Numbered from the stretch's first letter, positions 54,071 through 63,371 are shown. The stretch is 64,000 bases of DNA from Candidatus Fluviicola riflensis (GCA_002243285.1 CP022585.1:2096641-2160640); one strand, 5' to 3'. The notes: generated by a model from the sequence alone, not told the origin. Numbers and translations: made by a program.

Positions 54071-55348
54071 ATGTCAGCTCCGTTAGCAGAACGTATGCGT
54101 CCAAAAACGCTTGAAGAATACATCGGCCAGTCTCATTTGCTGGACCCGAGAGGTTCGCTGCGGAAAACACTCGACGCCGGGATTCTACCTTCCATGATTT
54201 TCTGGGGACCTCCCGGAGTTGGAAAAACGACATTGGCGAATTTGCTCGCTACACATCTGAAACGTCCTTTTTATACACTTTCGGCTATTTCATCGGGTGT
54301 AAAAGACGTGCGTGATATCATTCAGCGGGTAGAATCGGGTGGAATGTTTCAACAAAGCGGAGCCGTTTTATTCATCGATGAAATTCACCGTTTTTCGAAA
54401 TCACAACAGGATTCACTGCTGGGAGCTGTTGAAAAAGGAACTATTACGCTGATCGGCGCGACGACAGAAAACCCTTCGTTTGAAGTGATCTCGGCTTTGC
54501 TTTCGCGATGTCAGGTATACACACTTGAAAGTCATACCGTTGCCGATTTGCAAACATTGCTGGAACGCGCCGTCAAAAATGATGTGATCCTGCAGAAACG
54601 CGACATCGAACTCAAAGAAACCAAAGCTTTAATGGCGGTTGCCGGCGGTGATGCACGTAAAATGCTGAATCTCTTCGAAATGGTTGTTGGAACGTTTCCA
54701 ATTGGCGAAAAAGCTATAATTACCGATGAATTAGTTCATCAGCTGGCACAGCAACGCGTTCGGTACGACAAAGACGGCGAACAGCATTACGATATCATTT
54801 CCGCTTTTATAAAATCTATTCGCGGAAGTGACCCCGACGCAGCTGTTTACTGGCTTGCACGCATGATCGAAGGTGGTGAAGATCCGAAATTCATCGCTCG
54901 CCGGTTGTTGATTTCAGCTGCCGAAGATATTGGTCTGGCAAATCCAACCGCGCTGATTATGGCAAATACCACATTTCAGGCTATTCAAGTCATTGGCTGG
55001 CCTGAAGCGCGCATTATTTTGTCGGAATGCACCATTTACCTGGCTTCTTCTCCGAAAGGAAACGCTGGTTATCTGGCGATTGACGAAGCGTTGGCTGAAG
55101 TACGAAAATCAAACGATTTACCGGTTCCGCTCCATTTGCGCAACGCTCCGACCAAACTCATGAAAGAACTCGGCTATGGCGCCGAATACCAATATTCACA
55201 CCAATTTCCGGGTAATTTCATTCGCCAGCAATACCTGCCCGATTCGTTGCAAAATCGCACCTTTTTTCATGCAGGAAGCAGCAAACGCGAGCAGGAAATC
55301 GCCGAACAGATCAAAATCTGGTGGCCAAATAAACAACCGGAAGAATGA
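54071..55348 (+). CDS. rarA: Replication-associated recombination protein RarA (MgsA)
   Basis: The protein has 425 residues. It is an AAA+ ATPase of the clamp-loader clade: Walker A GPPGVGKTT (46-54), Walker B LFIDEIHRF (99-107) and sensor region IGATTENPSFEVISALLSRC. The N-terminus RMRPKTLEEYIGQSHLL and the C-terminal tetramerisation region (YLASSPKGNAGYLAIDEALA, APTKLMKELGYGAEYQYSH) are typical. It acts at stalled replication forks. Its end overlaps the acyltransferase start by four bases (ATGA). Confidence 0.96.
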   Translation: MSAPLAERMRPKTLEEYIGQSHLLDPRGSLRKTLDAGILPSMIFWGPPGVGKTTLANLLATHLKRPFYTLSAISSGVKDVRDIIQRVESGGMFQQSGAVLFIDEIHRFSKSQQDSLLGAVEKGTITLIGATTENPSFEVISALLSRCQVYTLESHTVADLQTLLERAVKNDVILQKRDIELKETKALMAVAGGDARKMLNLFEMVVGTFPIGEKAIITDELVHQLAQQRVRYDKDGEQHYDIISAFIKSIRGSDPDAAVYWLARMIEGGEDPKFIARRLLISAAEDIGLANPTALIMANTTFQAIQVIGWPEARIILSECTIYLASSPKGNAGYLAIDEALAEVRKSNDLPVPLHLRNAPTKLMKELGYGAEYQYSHQFPGNFIRQQYLPDSLQNRTFFHAGSSKREQEIAEQIKIWWPNKQPEE

Positions 55349-56280
55349 ACGCAATTCTTTACTATGTCATCATTTTTCCGTTGTCAAAACTTCCGTTGTG
55401 GATCACTTATAGATTTGCCGATTTTTTCTACCTCTTACTGATTACCGTAATTCCATACCGCAAGAAAGTCATCGAACAGAATTTAACGCGGTCGTTTCCA
55501 AGCAAAACTGCAAAAGAAATCAGGCAATTACGCAATCGGTTTTACAGGCATTTTGCCGATTTATTGATCGAAGGCATTAAAAACCTGGGAATTTCCGAAA
55601 AAGAGCTGCGCAAACGGTTTGTGATCACCAATCCCGAATTGATGCAGCATTTATATTCAACCGACAAAAGTGTGCTATTGGTTTCGGCGCATTACATGAA
55701 TTGGGAATGGATGATTACCGGACAATCCCTGTTCTTTCCGCACCAGGCGGTCGGTATTGGAATGCCATTGAGTAGTGGTTTCTGGGATAAAAAGATCAAC
55801 GCGCTTCGCAGCAGGTTCGGAATGCACGTGATTCACGCCAAAATTGTGAAAGAAACGTTTGAAAAGTATGAAAAGGCCTCCATTCCTACTGCGACGTTGG
55901 TTTTGGGAGATCAATCACCGGGTGACAGTTTAAAAAGTTACTGGATGACTTTTTTGCACCAGGAAACCGCTGTGCTATTCGGTGCTGAACAACTAGCGAA
56001 CACATATGATCAGGCGGTTGTTTTTTACTTGCCAAAACGCATCAAAAGAGGTTATTACGAAGTTGAATTGACGCTCCTCACTGAAGAACCGCGCTTGTTG
56101 GAATGGGGTGTTTTAACCGAACAACATGCGCGATTACTGGAACAACGGATTCAACAAGAACCACACTATTGGCTGTGGTCGCACAAGCGCTGGAAACGAA
56201 CGATTCCGGAAAATCTGACTTCACTTAAAGAACAACAACGTGAGAAATTCAATCAGTATTTTCGTTCTGATCATCAGTAG
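55345..56280 (+). CDS. Lipid A-type lysophospholipid acyltransferase (LpxL/HtrB family)
   Basis: The protein has 311 residues. An N-terminal membrane anchor (NAILYYVIIFPLSKLPLWIT) precedes the acyltransferase domain with SAHYMNWEW, which fits the HX4D/E-type H-x-x-x-x-E catalytic motif of this family, LGDQSPG and WLWSHKRWK near the C-terminus. It adds acyl chains to lipid A precursors on the inner-membrane inner face. It overlaps rarA and the next gene, so it is in a tight operon. Confidence 0.92.
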   Translation: MNAILYYVIIFPLSKLPLWITYRFADFFYLLLITVIPYRKKVIEQNLTRSFPSKTAKEIRQLRNRFYRHFADLLIEGIKNLGISEKELRKRFVITNPELMQHLYSTDKSVLLVSAHYMNWEWMITGQSLFFPHQAVGIGMPLSSGFWDKKINALRSRFGMHVIHAKIVKETFEKYEKASIPTATLVLGDQSPGDSLKSYWMTFLHQETAVLFGAEQLANTYDQAVVFYLPKRIKRGYYEVELTLLTEEPRLLEWGVLTEQHARLLEQRIQQEPHYWLWSHKRWKRTIPENLTSLKEQQREKFNQYFRSDHQ

Positions 56281-57286
56281 TTTTATTGCTTTCGGGCAGT
56301 TTCCGGGACAAAAGGACACACTACGTTTTGCGCCTGACAGCTCGTATTCTCGGGCGATTGTGCGATTTAAAAAAGATCAATTGCTTTTCGGAACGTCGAA
56401 AAGTGGGGTTATTGGTTACAATGAAAAAACAAAGCAAACAATCCCCATTTTACCTCGCAATCCAAACGGTGAATTTCGTGATTTGGCATTTTTTGGCAAG
56501 AATATTTGTGGAATGGTTTCAGGTGATAATGGTGTGATTGATGAGACTATGAATTCGTCAGCCACAGCTATGGTTGAAGATCCTAGTGTTTTCTACGATG
56601 ATATTGTTCGTTACAAGAATGTGTTGATTGTGTTGGGAGATCCTGTAGAAGGTCGCTTCTTTTTGAAAAAAGCCCCGATTTCACTTAGCTCAACCACTTT
56701 TTCACTTCATTTACCAACTATTAAAAATCAACCCGATGAAGCTTGCTACGCTGCCAGCGGAACTACGGCACAGTTGGTCGGAAAAAGTGATTATGTGTTT
56801 GTTTCCGGTGGAAAACAGTCGGCGCGGTTTCATCGGTTCGATTTGCTGGATTCATCGACTTATTTTGTGCGTGATTTACCAATGGTAAAAGGCGAGGGTG
56901 CGGGCCCGTTCTCCGTTTGTTTTACGGATGAAAAACACGGGGCGATTGTAGGTGGAAATTACCTGCAACCCAAAGATACAAGTGGAACTTGTGTTTACAC
57001 GGAAGACGGAGGAAAAACGTGGTTGAAATCTACCGTTTCGCCTAACGGTTACAGATCATGTGTGACCGGAAACAAAAGAATTCTATTCAGTTGCGGCACC
57101 ACTGGTATTGACTACAGTCAGGACGGTGGAAAAACGTGGTATGAGTTCGATTCCGGAAATTACTGCGCATTGTTGCTCGAAAAGGGTGCTCTATACGCTA
57201 CCACCAATAAAGGAGTTTGTATTCGGTATAAGCTATCAAAGAAACCAGATAAATCAAGGGTTATTTGTGGGTATGGAATGGAGTGA
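56240..57286 (+). CDS. Secreted Asp-box/Ycf48-like beta-propeller protein
   Basis: The protein has 348 residues from a GTG start that overlaps the acyltransferase by 41 bases; MRNSISIFVLIISSFIAFGQ is its signal peptide. Repeats with EDGGKTWLKS and QDGGKTWYEF are Asp-box (BNR) turns, so the fold is probably a beta-propeller like Ycf48 or sialidase-type proteins. The function is unknown. No sialidase catalytic residues are obvious. Confidence 0.8.
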   Translation: MRNSISIFVLIISSFIAFGQFPGQKDTLRFAPDSSYSRAIVRFKKDQLLFGTSKSGVIGYNEKTKQTIPILPRNPNGEFRDLAFFGKNICGMVSGDNGVIDETMNSSATAMVEDPSVFYDDIVRYKNVLIVLGDPVEGRFFLKKAPISLSSTTFSLHLPTIKNQPDEACYAASGTTAQLVGKSDYVFVSGGKQSARFHRFDLLDSSTYFVRDLPMVKGEGAGPFSVCFTDEKHGAIVGGNYLQPKDTSGTCVYTEDGGKTWLKSTVSPNGYRSCVTGNKRILFSCGTTGIDYSQDGGKTWYEFDSGNYCALLLEKGALYATTNKGVCIRYKLSKKPDKSRVICGYGME

Positions 57287-57305
57287 TTTGTTAATGGCTA
57301 TATGC

Positions 57306-57463
57306 AGTCCCGGAGGGACGCAATATGGTAGAAAGAATATCATTAATTTAAAATTAACCCCGTAGGGGTAAGACATCACAAAACAAAATATAAATGTCTT
57401 GCCCCCACGGGGCAACGGAATGGTGTGGATTTCGGTTCTACCATATTGCGTCCCTACGGGACT
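57306..57463. repeat. Nested inverted repeat with GTCCCnnnGGGAC motif
   Basis: The left arm (57306-57333: AGTCCCGGAGGGACG then CAATATGGTAGAA) pairs with the right arm (57436-57463: TTCTACCATATTGCG then TCCCTACGGGACT). Inside, AACCCCGTAGGGGTAAGACAT (split at 57356-57376) pairs with ATGTCTTGCCCCCACGGGGC (57394-57413). The arms differ at a few positions. Confidence 0.8.
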
Positions 57464-57507
57464 TACAATTATGGCTTATACAAACCTATGTCCTTAGCTT
57501 CTCCAAA

Positions 57508-57538
57508 CAAAAAAGCGAACCCGTTACCAGATTCGCTT
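57508..57538 (-). terminator. Terminator of the thioredoxin-like gene
   Basis: AAGCGAA (57513-57519) pairs with TTCGCTT (57532-57538); on the minus strand a T-run follows. Confidence 0.8.
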
Positions 57539-57562
57539 CAAGATTATAAAATGTTTTTTTTC

Positions 57563-58009
57563 TTATAAACCGTTGGCTACAGACAACAATTTCTCTTCGG
57601 ATTGTTTACCTACCAAACGTTTCACCAATTTACCTTCACCGTTGATGAACAACAAAGTCGGGTAAGCAGTAACGCTGTATTTTTTGGCTAAATCAGGACC
57701 GTCAGCATCTGTTTCAGCATCAATTTTCAGGTTGATGAATTTTTTATTGAACACCTTCCCTACTTCATTGGATTGAAAAGTTGTACGTGCCATTTCCTTG
57801 CACGGTCCACACCATGAAGTGTGTACATCAACGAATATCAATTTGTCAGAATCTTTGGCTTGCTTCAACGCTTTTGCCCACGACAATTTGTCGAATTTGA
57901 TTCCGCTACTAACGGTTTTGTTTGTGTGGTGATTTGGTTTAACCGGTGCATAAGTGAACGCCATTGCAGCAAATGCAGCGACTACGGTTATGATCAATGT
58001 ATTTCTCAT
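57563..58009 (-). CDS. Thioredoxin-family secreted disulfide protein
   Basis: The protein has 148 residues with a signal peptide (MRNTLIITVVAAFAAMAFTY). The thioredoxin fold shows SDKLIFVDVHTSWCGPCKEM with active-site C67 and C70, then INLKIDAETDADGPDLAKKY and the cis-Pro loop VTAYPTLLF. It probably reduces or shuffles disulfides in the periplasm. It is transcribed alone, convergent with upstream genes and divergent from the menE-like gene. Confidence 0.92.
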   Translation of the reverse strand: MRNTLIITVVAAFAAMAFTYAPVKPNHHTNKTVSSGIKFDKLSWAKALKQAKDSDKLIFVDVHTSWCGPCKEMARTTFQSNEVGKVFNKKFINLKIDAETDADGPDLAKKYSVTAYPTLLFINGEGKLVKRLVGKQSEEKLLSVANGL

Positions 58010-58042
58010 GACTTAAAAATTTGCGTTTCCAATTCTTTTTGA

Positions 58043-59125
58043 ATGCCTAAATTTAGCGAATATTATCATCAAGCTGCATCAAAAAGTTCTTATCGGATTC
58101 CAACTATCATACCAAAATTGAAAACTCAGTTCAAATATCGCACTACTGATCTTCGAATCCGCGAAGAAATAGAGCAGTTTGTGAACGAATGGAACGTCGG
58201 AAAGTCAATTTTTGAGGTAAAAACCAGCGGTTCTACCGGAAATCCGAAAACGATCCAGCTTACTCGCGAACAACTGATTGCATCTGCCCAACGCACACTC
58301 GATTTTTTTCAATTAAAACCAGGAAATACTGCTTTACTCGGACTTTCACCTGCCACAATCGGTGGAAAAATGATGATTGTTCGGGCTTTGATTGGCGATT
58401 TAACTTTAATCGTGACCGATCCGTCGGCATTTCCAACAACGGCTTTACTTTCAGGAGAAAAGCTTGATTTTTGTCCGATGGTGCCATTGCAACTGAAACA
58501 ATTGCTCGAATATGCTCCTGCAGTTTTTGACCAAATAAAAACAATACTAATCGGTGGTTCACCACTTTCATCCGAACTTGAAAAAGCGTTACAGGAAGTT
58601 CATCAGCGTTGTTTTGTTGGTTTTGGGATGACGGAAACGGTTTCTCACATTGCTCTGCGAAAGCTTGGAACGCCTTATTATTCAGCACTGAAAGGTGTTT
58701 CTTTCAGCGAAGAAAACGATCAGCTTGTAATTACGGATTCATTGCTCCACATTGATCAATTAAAAACCACTGATATCATTCGTTTGATCGATACTCAAAC
58801 GTTTGAGTGGATGGGGCGAGCTGATTTCGCTATTAATTCGGGCGGAATCAAATTACATCCGGAATTGATCGAAAAAGAACTTTCCCATTTGATTCCGGGT
58901 CCGTTTTTTATTGCCGGAGAAGCTGATGATACTTTTGGCGAAATCTGCATTCTTATTCTTGATGATTGTACCCTCTCTCCTTCGTTGGAAGTTATTCAGA
59001 CCTTTTGTAAAGAACGCATCGGTCCGTATACTTTCCCGAAAAAAGTTTACACGTCAGCGATTGTGTTTAATCAAGGTGGGAAAATCAATCGGTTACAAAC
59101 CCTTCAACAACTCGGAATCGGATGA
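58043..59125 (+). CDS. menE: Short AMP-dependent acyl-CoA ligase, MenE-like
   Basis: The protein has 360 residues. The adenylate-forming motif TSGSTGNPKTIQLT (about 54-67) and GFGMTETVSHIALRK are present, together with DRADFAINSGGIKLHPELIE-like GRADFAINSGGIKLHP near residue 254. The length fits the short o-succinylbenzoate-CoA ligases of Bacteroidota, which act in menaquinone synthesis. Other men genes are not in this window, so the specificity is inferred. It overlaps the J-protein gene by four bases. Confidence 0.8.
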   Translation: MPKFSEYYHQAASKSSYRIPTIIPKLKTQFKYRTTDLRIREEIEQFVNEWNVGKSIFEVKTSGSTGNPKTIQLTREQLIASAQRTLDFFQLKPGNTALLGLSPATIGGKMMIVRALIGDLTLIVTDPSAFPTTALLSGEKLDFCPMVPLQLKQLLEYAPAVFDQIKTILIGGSPLSSELEKALQEVHQRCFVGFGMTETVSHIALRKLGTPYYSALKGVSFSEENDQLVITDSLLHIDQLKTTDIIRLIDTQTFEWMGRADFAINSGGIKLHPELIEKELSHLIPGPFFIAGEADDTFGEICILILDDCTLSPSLEVIQTFCKERIGPYTFPKKVYTSAIVFNQGGKINRLQTLQQLGIG

Positions 59126-59976
59126 GGCGAGCTGATTGCTACCGCATACTGCAACTGAAACCTGGCGCTTCGGAAGCCGACATCAAGCGGCAATACAAGC
59201 GCATGGCGTTAAAAGTGCATCCTGACATCAACCCGAGTCCAAAAGCAAATGAGGAGTTTATTCTGCTGGCAAAAGCAGTTGAAATCTTATTGAGTCCTGA
59301 TACCGGAACCTCAACTGATCGCCAGGCACAGCGTGAAGCAAAAAAGAACGAAACCGAAAGCGAGAAGAAAGAACGCATGGAGCAGGCAAAAATGCGTTAC
59401 GAATATCAGAAGGCGAAAAAGCAGGAAGAAGAGAATACATATTTCGCGACATTGACCAGTGGACTCAGATGGTTGATTTTCAAATGGATCATCCGCATTA
59501 GTTGGATTTTTTCTTTAGCCCTGATCTTGGATTCAATTCTTCCACCACATTTGGAAAAAGACGAGTTGGTTGCTTACGATACCGGCAACCACAACGGGGT
59601 TTTACACGATCAAATCACGCGAGTAGAATTCAAGAAAAACGGGATTTATTTTTTGGAAAACCGCAGGGGAAACTGGACTAATTCTTACACAGAGGTTTGG
59701 ATCGAAAAATCATGGCTTCTGCATACACCAATGGCCATGTACACTTCCGACGACTACGAAGAATACGTCACCGGGTTTGATTTTCACCTGGGAGCAGTTC
59801 GGTGGGTCATGGCGTTTATTTTCCTGATCCCGCTTTTAACTTACTTCAGGCAGCGAAAAGACCTCACTTTTGTCTTTTTGTACCAGCTTTCATTTTGGGG
59901 AATCGGAAGTATGTTGATTTATCTGCTGCTTACTCAAAACCGGTTGGTTCACCTTATTTCGCTGGGATTTTTGTGA
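59122..59976 (+). CDS. Membrane-anchored J-domain protein
   Basis: The protein has 284 residues. Residues 4-65 are a J domain with the HPD motif (LKVHPDINPSP), RADCYRILQLKPGASEADIK at the start and KAVEILLSPD at the end. A Lys/Glu-rich coiled region (70-105) follows, then membrane spans near 113-135, 225-242, 250-265 and 270-283. It presumably recruits DnaK to the membrane. The start overlaps the ligase stop, so the two are co-translated. Confidence 0.85.
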   Translation: MRRADCYRILQLKPGASEADIKRQYKRMALKVHPDINPSPKANEEFILLAKAVEILLSPDTGTSTDRQAQREAKKNETESEKKERMEQAKMRYEYQKAKKQEEENTYFATLTSGLRWLIFKWIIRISWIFSLALILDSILPPHLEKDELVAYDTGNHNGVLHDQITRVEFKKNGIYFLENRRGNWTNSYTEVWIEKSWLLHTPMAMYTSDDYEEYVTGFDFHLGAVRWVMAFIFLIPLLTYFRQRKDLTFVFLYQLSFWGIGSMLIYLLLTQNRLVHLISLGFL

Positions 59977-59988
59977 TTTCGGATTAGA

Positions 59989-60444
59989 TTAACGCGGTTT
60001 CATCACACGCGCCATTTCGCGTTTATCATCTTTCTCTTTCAGATCCTGGCGTTTATCGTGCAGTTTTTTACCCTGAGCACAGGCAATTTCCAATTTCGCC
60101 CAACCTTTTTCTGACAAAAATAAGCGTAACGGAACAATCGTATTCCCTTTTGTTTGCACAAACTTTTCCAGCTTCTTGATTTCTTTGGAAGTCAGCAGCA
60201 ACTTGCGGTCCGTGCGCGGTTGATGGTTGTAAAACGAACCATTTTCGTATGGCGTAATGTGCATATTCCGAATATACACTTCGCTGTTCAAGACAACACA
60301 ATAAGCTTCCAGAATACTGGCTTTTCCGTTTCGAATACTCTTGATCTCCGTTCCACCCAACACCATTCCGGTAGTGAACGTATCTTCGATATGATATTCA
60401 AAACGAGCACGTTTATTCCGTATGTTGACTTCGTTTTTAGACAT
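59989..60444 (-). CDS. smpB: SsrA-binding protein SmpB
   Basis: The protein has 151 residues, the usual length. NKRARFEYHIEDTFTTGMVL, LGGTEIKSIRNGKASILEAY and VYIRNMHITPYENGSF form the OB-like core; the basic C-terminal tail GKKLHDKRQDLKEKDDKREM enters the empty decoding site. With tmRNA it rescues stalled ribosomes. The tmRNA gene is not in this window. Its start overlaps the end of the adjacent membrane-protein gene by eight bases. Confidence 0.97.
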   Translation of the reverse strand: MSKNEVNIRNKRARFEYHIEDTFTTGMVLGGTEIKSIRNGKASILEAYCVVLNSEVYIRNMHITPYENGSFYNHQPRTDRKLLLTSKEIKKLEKFVQTKGNTIVPLRLFLSEKGWAKLEIACAQGKKLHDKRQDLKEKDDKREMARVMKPR

Positions 60445-61096
60445 TTTCCGGTTTATTAGAGGAATTGATTCCCCAGGACTTCATTCCCAAATAGAAACAA
60501 TAGATGCAAAGTAACATTAAAATATGGCTTACATCATCTTTATTGAACCATCGGTGCGGGTTTAATTTCAACAGGAAAATAAATACTGACGGAATCAGGA
60601 TCGCTACACCGATTACCATAAATCTCATTTCCCGCACCCCTCTTTTTACTAGTAATTGCGCGAAAATCCCCGTGTAGCCAATGTATGTAATAATTGCATC
60701 AATGGCTATAAAAATAAATTTCTGTGTTACCAATGCCAACGTCAGCAAAACAACGCCTTTAGCAATTGCTATTGGCATATTGTATTTTCGCTGCTTTGCG
60801 TGAGGAAACGAAAGCATTCCTTTTGCAGCGTATACGTTGGCCACACAACCCGTAATCCAGCACGGGTATTTACCAAAAACACCGAAATAATAAAAGAAAG
60901 CGTGTCCCAAAGCGCCAAAAACAGTCGAAATACCGAAAATAAGGAAAAACATGCGCCACCAGTAATTAGCTTCATTTTCCCACTTACGCAATCTGAAAAA
61001 GGCAAAAAAGCAGAAAAGCGAAATCACAAAGTTCATGATTATAGCCATCGGTTCCTGCAAATGGAGACCCAGCCATTCAAATTTAATGAGATCCAT
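60437..61096 (-). CDS. Seven-span membrane protein (DUF6962-like)
   Basis: The protein has 219 residues with about seven hydrophobic segments, a WxxxFxIFGxS segment ([20 protein letters not shown]) and few loops, as in the uncharacterised DUF6962-like group; the family name is from memory. The start at 61096 lies four bases downstream of a perfect TTG-N19-TAATTTTG promoter, so the mRNA is probably leaderless. It overlaps smpB downstream by eight bases and is co-transcribed with it. Confidence 0.7.
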   Translation of the reverse strand: MDLIKFEWLGLHLQEPMAIIMNFVISLFCFFAFFRLRKWENEANYWWRMFFLIFGISTVFGALGHAFFYYFGVFGKYPCWITGCVANVYAAKGMLSFPHAKQRKYNMPIAIAKGVVLLTLALVTQKFIFIAIDAIITYIGYTGIFAQLLVKRGVREMRFMVIGVAILIPSVFIFLLKLNPHRWFNKDDVSHILMLLCIYCFYLGMKSWGINSSNKPENV

Positions 61097-61100
61097 ACTG

Positions 61101-61130
61101 CAAAATTAACACGCTCCCGCTTAAAAACAA
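61101..61130 (-). promoter_or_regulatory. TTG-N19-TAATTTTG promoter of the membrane protein-smpB pair
   Basis: On the minus strand TTG (61130-61128), 19 bases, TAATTTTG (61108-61101), then CAGT and the ATG at 61096. Confidence 0.75.
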
Positions 61131-61153
61131 ATCAAAATATGGCTGTCATTCCT

Positions 61154-61161
61154 TACATTTG
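61154..61161 (+). promoter_or_regulatory. -7 box TACATTTG four bases before the recR ATG
   Basis: TACATTTG is followed by GGGC and the ATG at 61166. No -33 TTG is found at 19 bases. It lies inside the longer frame that starts at 60656 or 61139. Confidence 0.5.
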
Positions 61162-61165
61162 GGGC

Positions 61166-61771
61166 ATGAACATTCCATCCCGTTATTTGGAAGATGCCGT
61201 TGAACAATTGAGTTCGTTGCCAAGTATTGGTAAACGAACAGCTTTGCGGCTGGTTTTAAATCTCTTGCAGCGTAGCGACGAGGAAGTCGAACAATTCTCG
61301 AAAGTATTCCTTGACCTGAAACAAAACCTGAAAAGCTGCTCAAAATGCGGGAATATTTCGGATACGGAAATTTGTCATATTTGTAATAATCCGGCTCGTA
61401 ATCAGCAATTGGTGTGTGTTGTAGAGGATATTCGCGACGTAATGGCCATTGAATCTACCGGCACTTATTCGGGATTGTATCATGTTTTGGGCGGAATCAT
61501 TTCACCGATGGACGGAATCGGCCCCAATGATCTGTTCATACAACCACTCATTGAACGTGCCCAGCAAGGCGAACTGGAGGAAATCATTTTAGCGCTGAGT
61601 CCAACCATGGAAGGCGATACCACCAATTTTTACCTCTATAAAAAGTTGGCGAATTGCCCGGTTGCCGTCACAGCTCTTTCACGTGGAATCGCTGTTGGTT
61701 CAGAATTACAATACGCCGACGAACTGACGCTTTCGAGGTCGATTCAACAACGGACACCGTTTACATTATAG
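61166..61771 (+). CDS. recR: Recombination protein RecR
   Basis: The protein has 201 residues from [20 protein letters not shown], the family's usual start; an ATG nine codons earlier (61139) is an alternative. A helix-hairpin-helix with [15 protein letters not shown] is followed by a C4 zinc finger ([18 protein letters not shown]) and a Toprim domain ([20 protein letters not shown]), then the Walker-B-like C-terminal region. With RecFO it loads RecA onto gapped DNA. Confidence 0.96.
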   Translation: MNIPSRYLEDAVEQLSSLPSIGKRTALRLVLNLLQRSDEEVEQFSKVFLDLKQNLKSCSKCGNISDTEICHICNNPARNQQLVCVVEDIRDVMAIESTGTYSGLYHVLGGIISPMDGIGPNDLFIQPLIERAQQGELEEIILALSPTMEGDTTNFYLYKKLANCPVAVTALSRGIAVGSELQYADELTLSRSIQQRTPFTL

Positions 61772-62001
61772 CAAAACTCTTCGTTTTTTTCCTGTTTTTC
61801 CCCAATTCATTGTGCGAAAGTACTTCGGGGCGGTTGGGCTTGTTTAGACTTTTTTCGCGATGTTTGAGTTTGAAAAACCGGATTTCGAATTCGGGAATTT
61901 GGTAATTCGAATGTTCGCAATATTGCGAACACTAAAATTTGCTAACAGTATTGATTTTATATTAAAAAATTGATTTTCAAAAACTTAGAAATTATTCTAC
62001 A

Positions 62002-62472
62002 ATGGGACTAATCAAAGAATTCAAGGAATTCGCCATGCGTGGCAATGTGATCGACCTGGCTGTCGGTGTAATTATCGGCGGTGCATTCGGTAAAATCGTC
62101 AACTCGATTGTGACGGACATTGTGATGCCACCGATTGGGGTATTAATTGGTGGTGTTAAGTTCGGAGACTTAAGTTACACCTTGAAGGATAAGATTCCCA
62201 AACACATGGAGGAAGTTATTACGAACGGAAAAGCAGTGATGCAGGAAGTTGCAGAAGTTCCCGCTGTTACCATCAATTATGGAAATTTCATCCAAACCGT
62301 GTTGGAATTCCTGATTGTTGCCTTTTCTATTTTCATGGTAATCAAAGCGATGAACCGCATGTCGAACCTGCGCAAAAAACAGGAAGCTGAGGCTGCTCCG
62401 GCTACTGAACCCGGGCCGACAAAAGAGGAAGTTTTGCTCACCGAAATTCGCGATTTACTCAAGAATAAGTAA
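62002..62472 (+). CDS. mscL: Large-conductance mechanosensitive channel MscL
   Basis: The protein has 156 residues. [20 protein letters not shown] is the amphipathic N-terminus, then TM1 ([20 protein letters not shown]), a periplasmic loop longer than in E. coli (about 45-85), TM2 ([20 protein letters not shown]) and a charged cytoplasmic helix ([15 protein letters not shown]). It opens as a homopentamer on hypo-osmotic shock. It is monocistronic. Confidence 0.96.
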   Translation: MGLIKEFKEFAMRGNVIDLAVGVIIGGAFGKIVNSIVTDIVMPPIGVLIGGVKFGDLSYTLKDKIPKHMEEVITNGKAVMQEVAEVPAVTINYGNFIQTVLEFLIVAFSIFMVIKAMNRMSNLRKKQEAEAAPATEPGPTKEEVLLTEIRDLLKNK

Positions 62473-62593
62473 CGAACAATCGATGAACACTGATTTTTTT
62501 GTTCGGATTTTAGTAGCGAAATAAAAAATTATATATCTTCGATTCGATATAGATCGGTAATAACTAAAAGAGAGCCGAGATTTTCTTGCTATC

Positions 62594-63184
62594 ATGACAA
62601 GTATTTTTGTTGCAAAACTAGATTTCAACACCACTGACGAAGAGTTGAAATCCCTTTTTGAAGAACACGGAAAAGTGAACCGTGTTACTATCGCGAAAGA
62701 TCGCGAAACCGGCAAGCCACGAGGGTTTGCGTTTGTTGAAATGCCGAATGAAGAGGAGGCAGAAGCCGCTATTGACGCACTGGATAATTCATCTGTGAAC
62801 GGCAGGACTATTGCCGTAAAAAAAGCGGATGACCGTGGTTCAAAACCGGCTGGCGGACCTTCAAATGATCGGCCAGCGCGTCCTGAAAACCGTCCAACCG
62901 GTGATCGTCCTGTGTTTAAACGCAGCGAAGATGTTCCGGTAAGGCCAAGTTTCGATAATGATGAGATCGTTCCGCTAAAAGATGTATTGCCTTTAAAAAC
63001 GGATCGAAGCAAAAAAGAAAAATCGAAAGACACTTTCGCAAGCAAGGACAAACCCAAACAGCACAAGCTTGAACCTTACAAAAAAAGCGGAAAAGCGAAT
63101 CGTTTCTTCGAAGAAGACGATGAGGACGACGATTGGAGCATCAGCAGACGTCAATCTTCGGGTTGGGACGATGAGGAAGAGTAA
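62594..63184 (+). CDS. RRM-type RNA-binding protein
   Basis: The protein has 196 residues. Residues 1-80 are a single RRM with RNP2 IFVAKLDF and RNP1 KPRGFAFVEM. The rest is disordered and charged, rich in Pro/Arg/Asp then Lys/Glu, ending in an acidic DDEDDDWSISRRQSS segment. RRM proteins of this kind are common in Bacteroidota and are thought to act in RNA metabolism or cold adaptation. A terminator follows. Confidence 0.9.
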   Translation: MTSIFVAKLDFNTTDEELKSLFEEHGKVNRVTIAKDRETGKPRGFAFVEMPNEEEAEAAIDALDNSSVNGRTIAVKKADDRGSKPAGGPSNDRPARPENRPTGDRPVFKRSEDVPVRPSFDNDEIVPLKDVLPLKTDRSKKEKSKDTFASKDKPKQHKLEPYKKSGKANRFFEEDDEDDDWSISRRQSSGWDDEEE

Positions 63185-63205
63185 TCAAAACACTATAAAT
63201 ACAGG

Positions 63206-63232
63206 AAAGGCGCTCGATGGGTGCCTTTTTTT
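63206..63232 (+). terminator. Terminator of the RRM gene
   Basis: AAAGGCGC (63206-63213) pairs with GTGCCTTT (63221-63228), then a T-run. Confidence 0.85.
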
Positions 63233-63249
63233 GATTTATATCGTGACGC

Positions 63250-63342
63250 ATACATGTAAGCTCGGGACGCATCCCGAGCATCCAGAGCCATGTATCAATG
63301 TCTGTCTGTTACTGGCTCGGGAGCGTCCCGAGCCTACAGACA
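63250..63342. repeat. Two tandem hairpins with GCTCGGGA tips
   Basis: Hairpin 1 has ATACATG (63250-63256) and CATGTAT (63289-63295) at its base and GCTCGGGACGCATCCCGAGC at its tip. Hairpin 2 has TGTCTGT (63299-63305) and ACAGACA (63336-63342) at its base and GGCTCGGGAGCGTCCCGAGC as its tip. The tips are alike but the bases differ. Confidence 0.85.
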
Positions 63343-63371
63343 TCATCAATACGATGATAATATCTATAAAC

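Noticed and set aside
57306..57463. CRISPR-like array
   Set aside because: The repeated words are arranged as inverted arms, not as direct repeats with regular spacers.
60656..61165. Long N-terminal extension of RecR
   Set aside because: It runs antisense through the opposite gene and lacks any family match; the family N-terminus begins at 61166.
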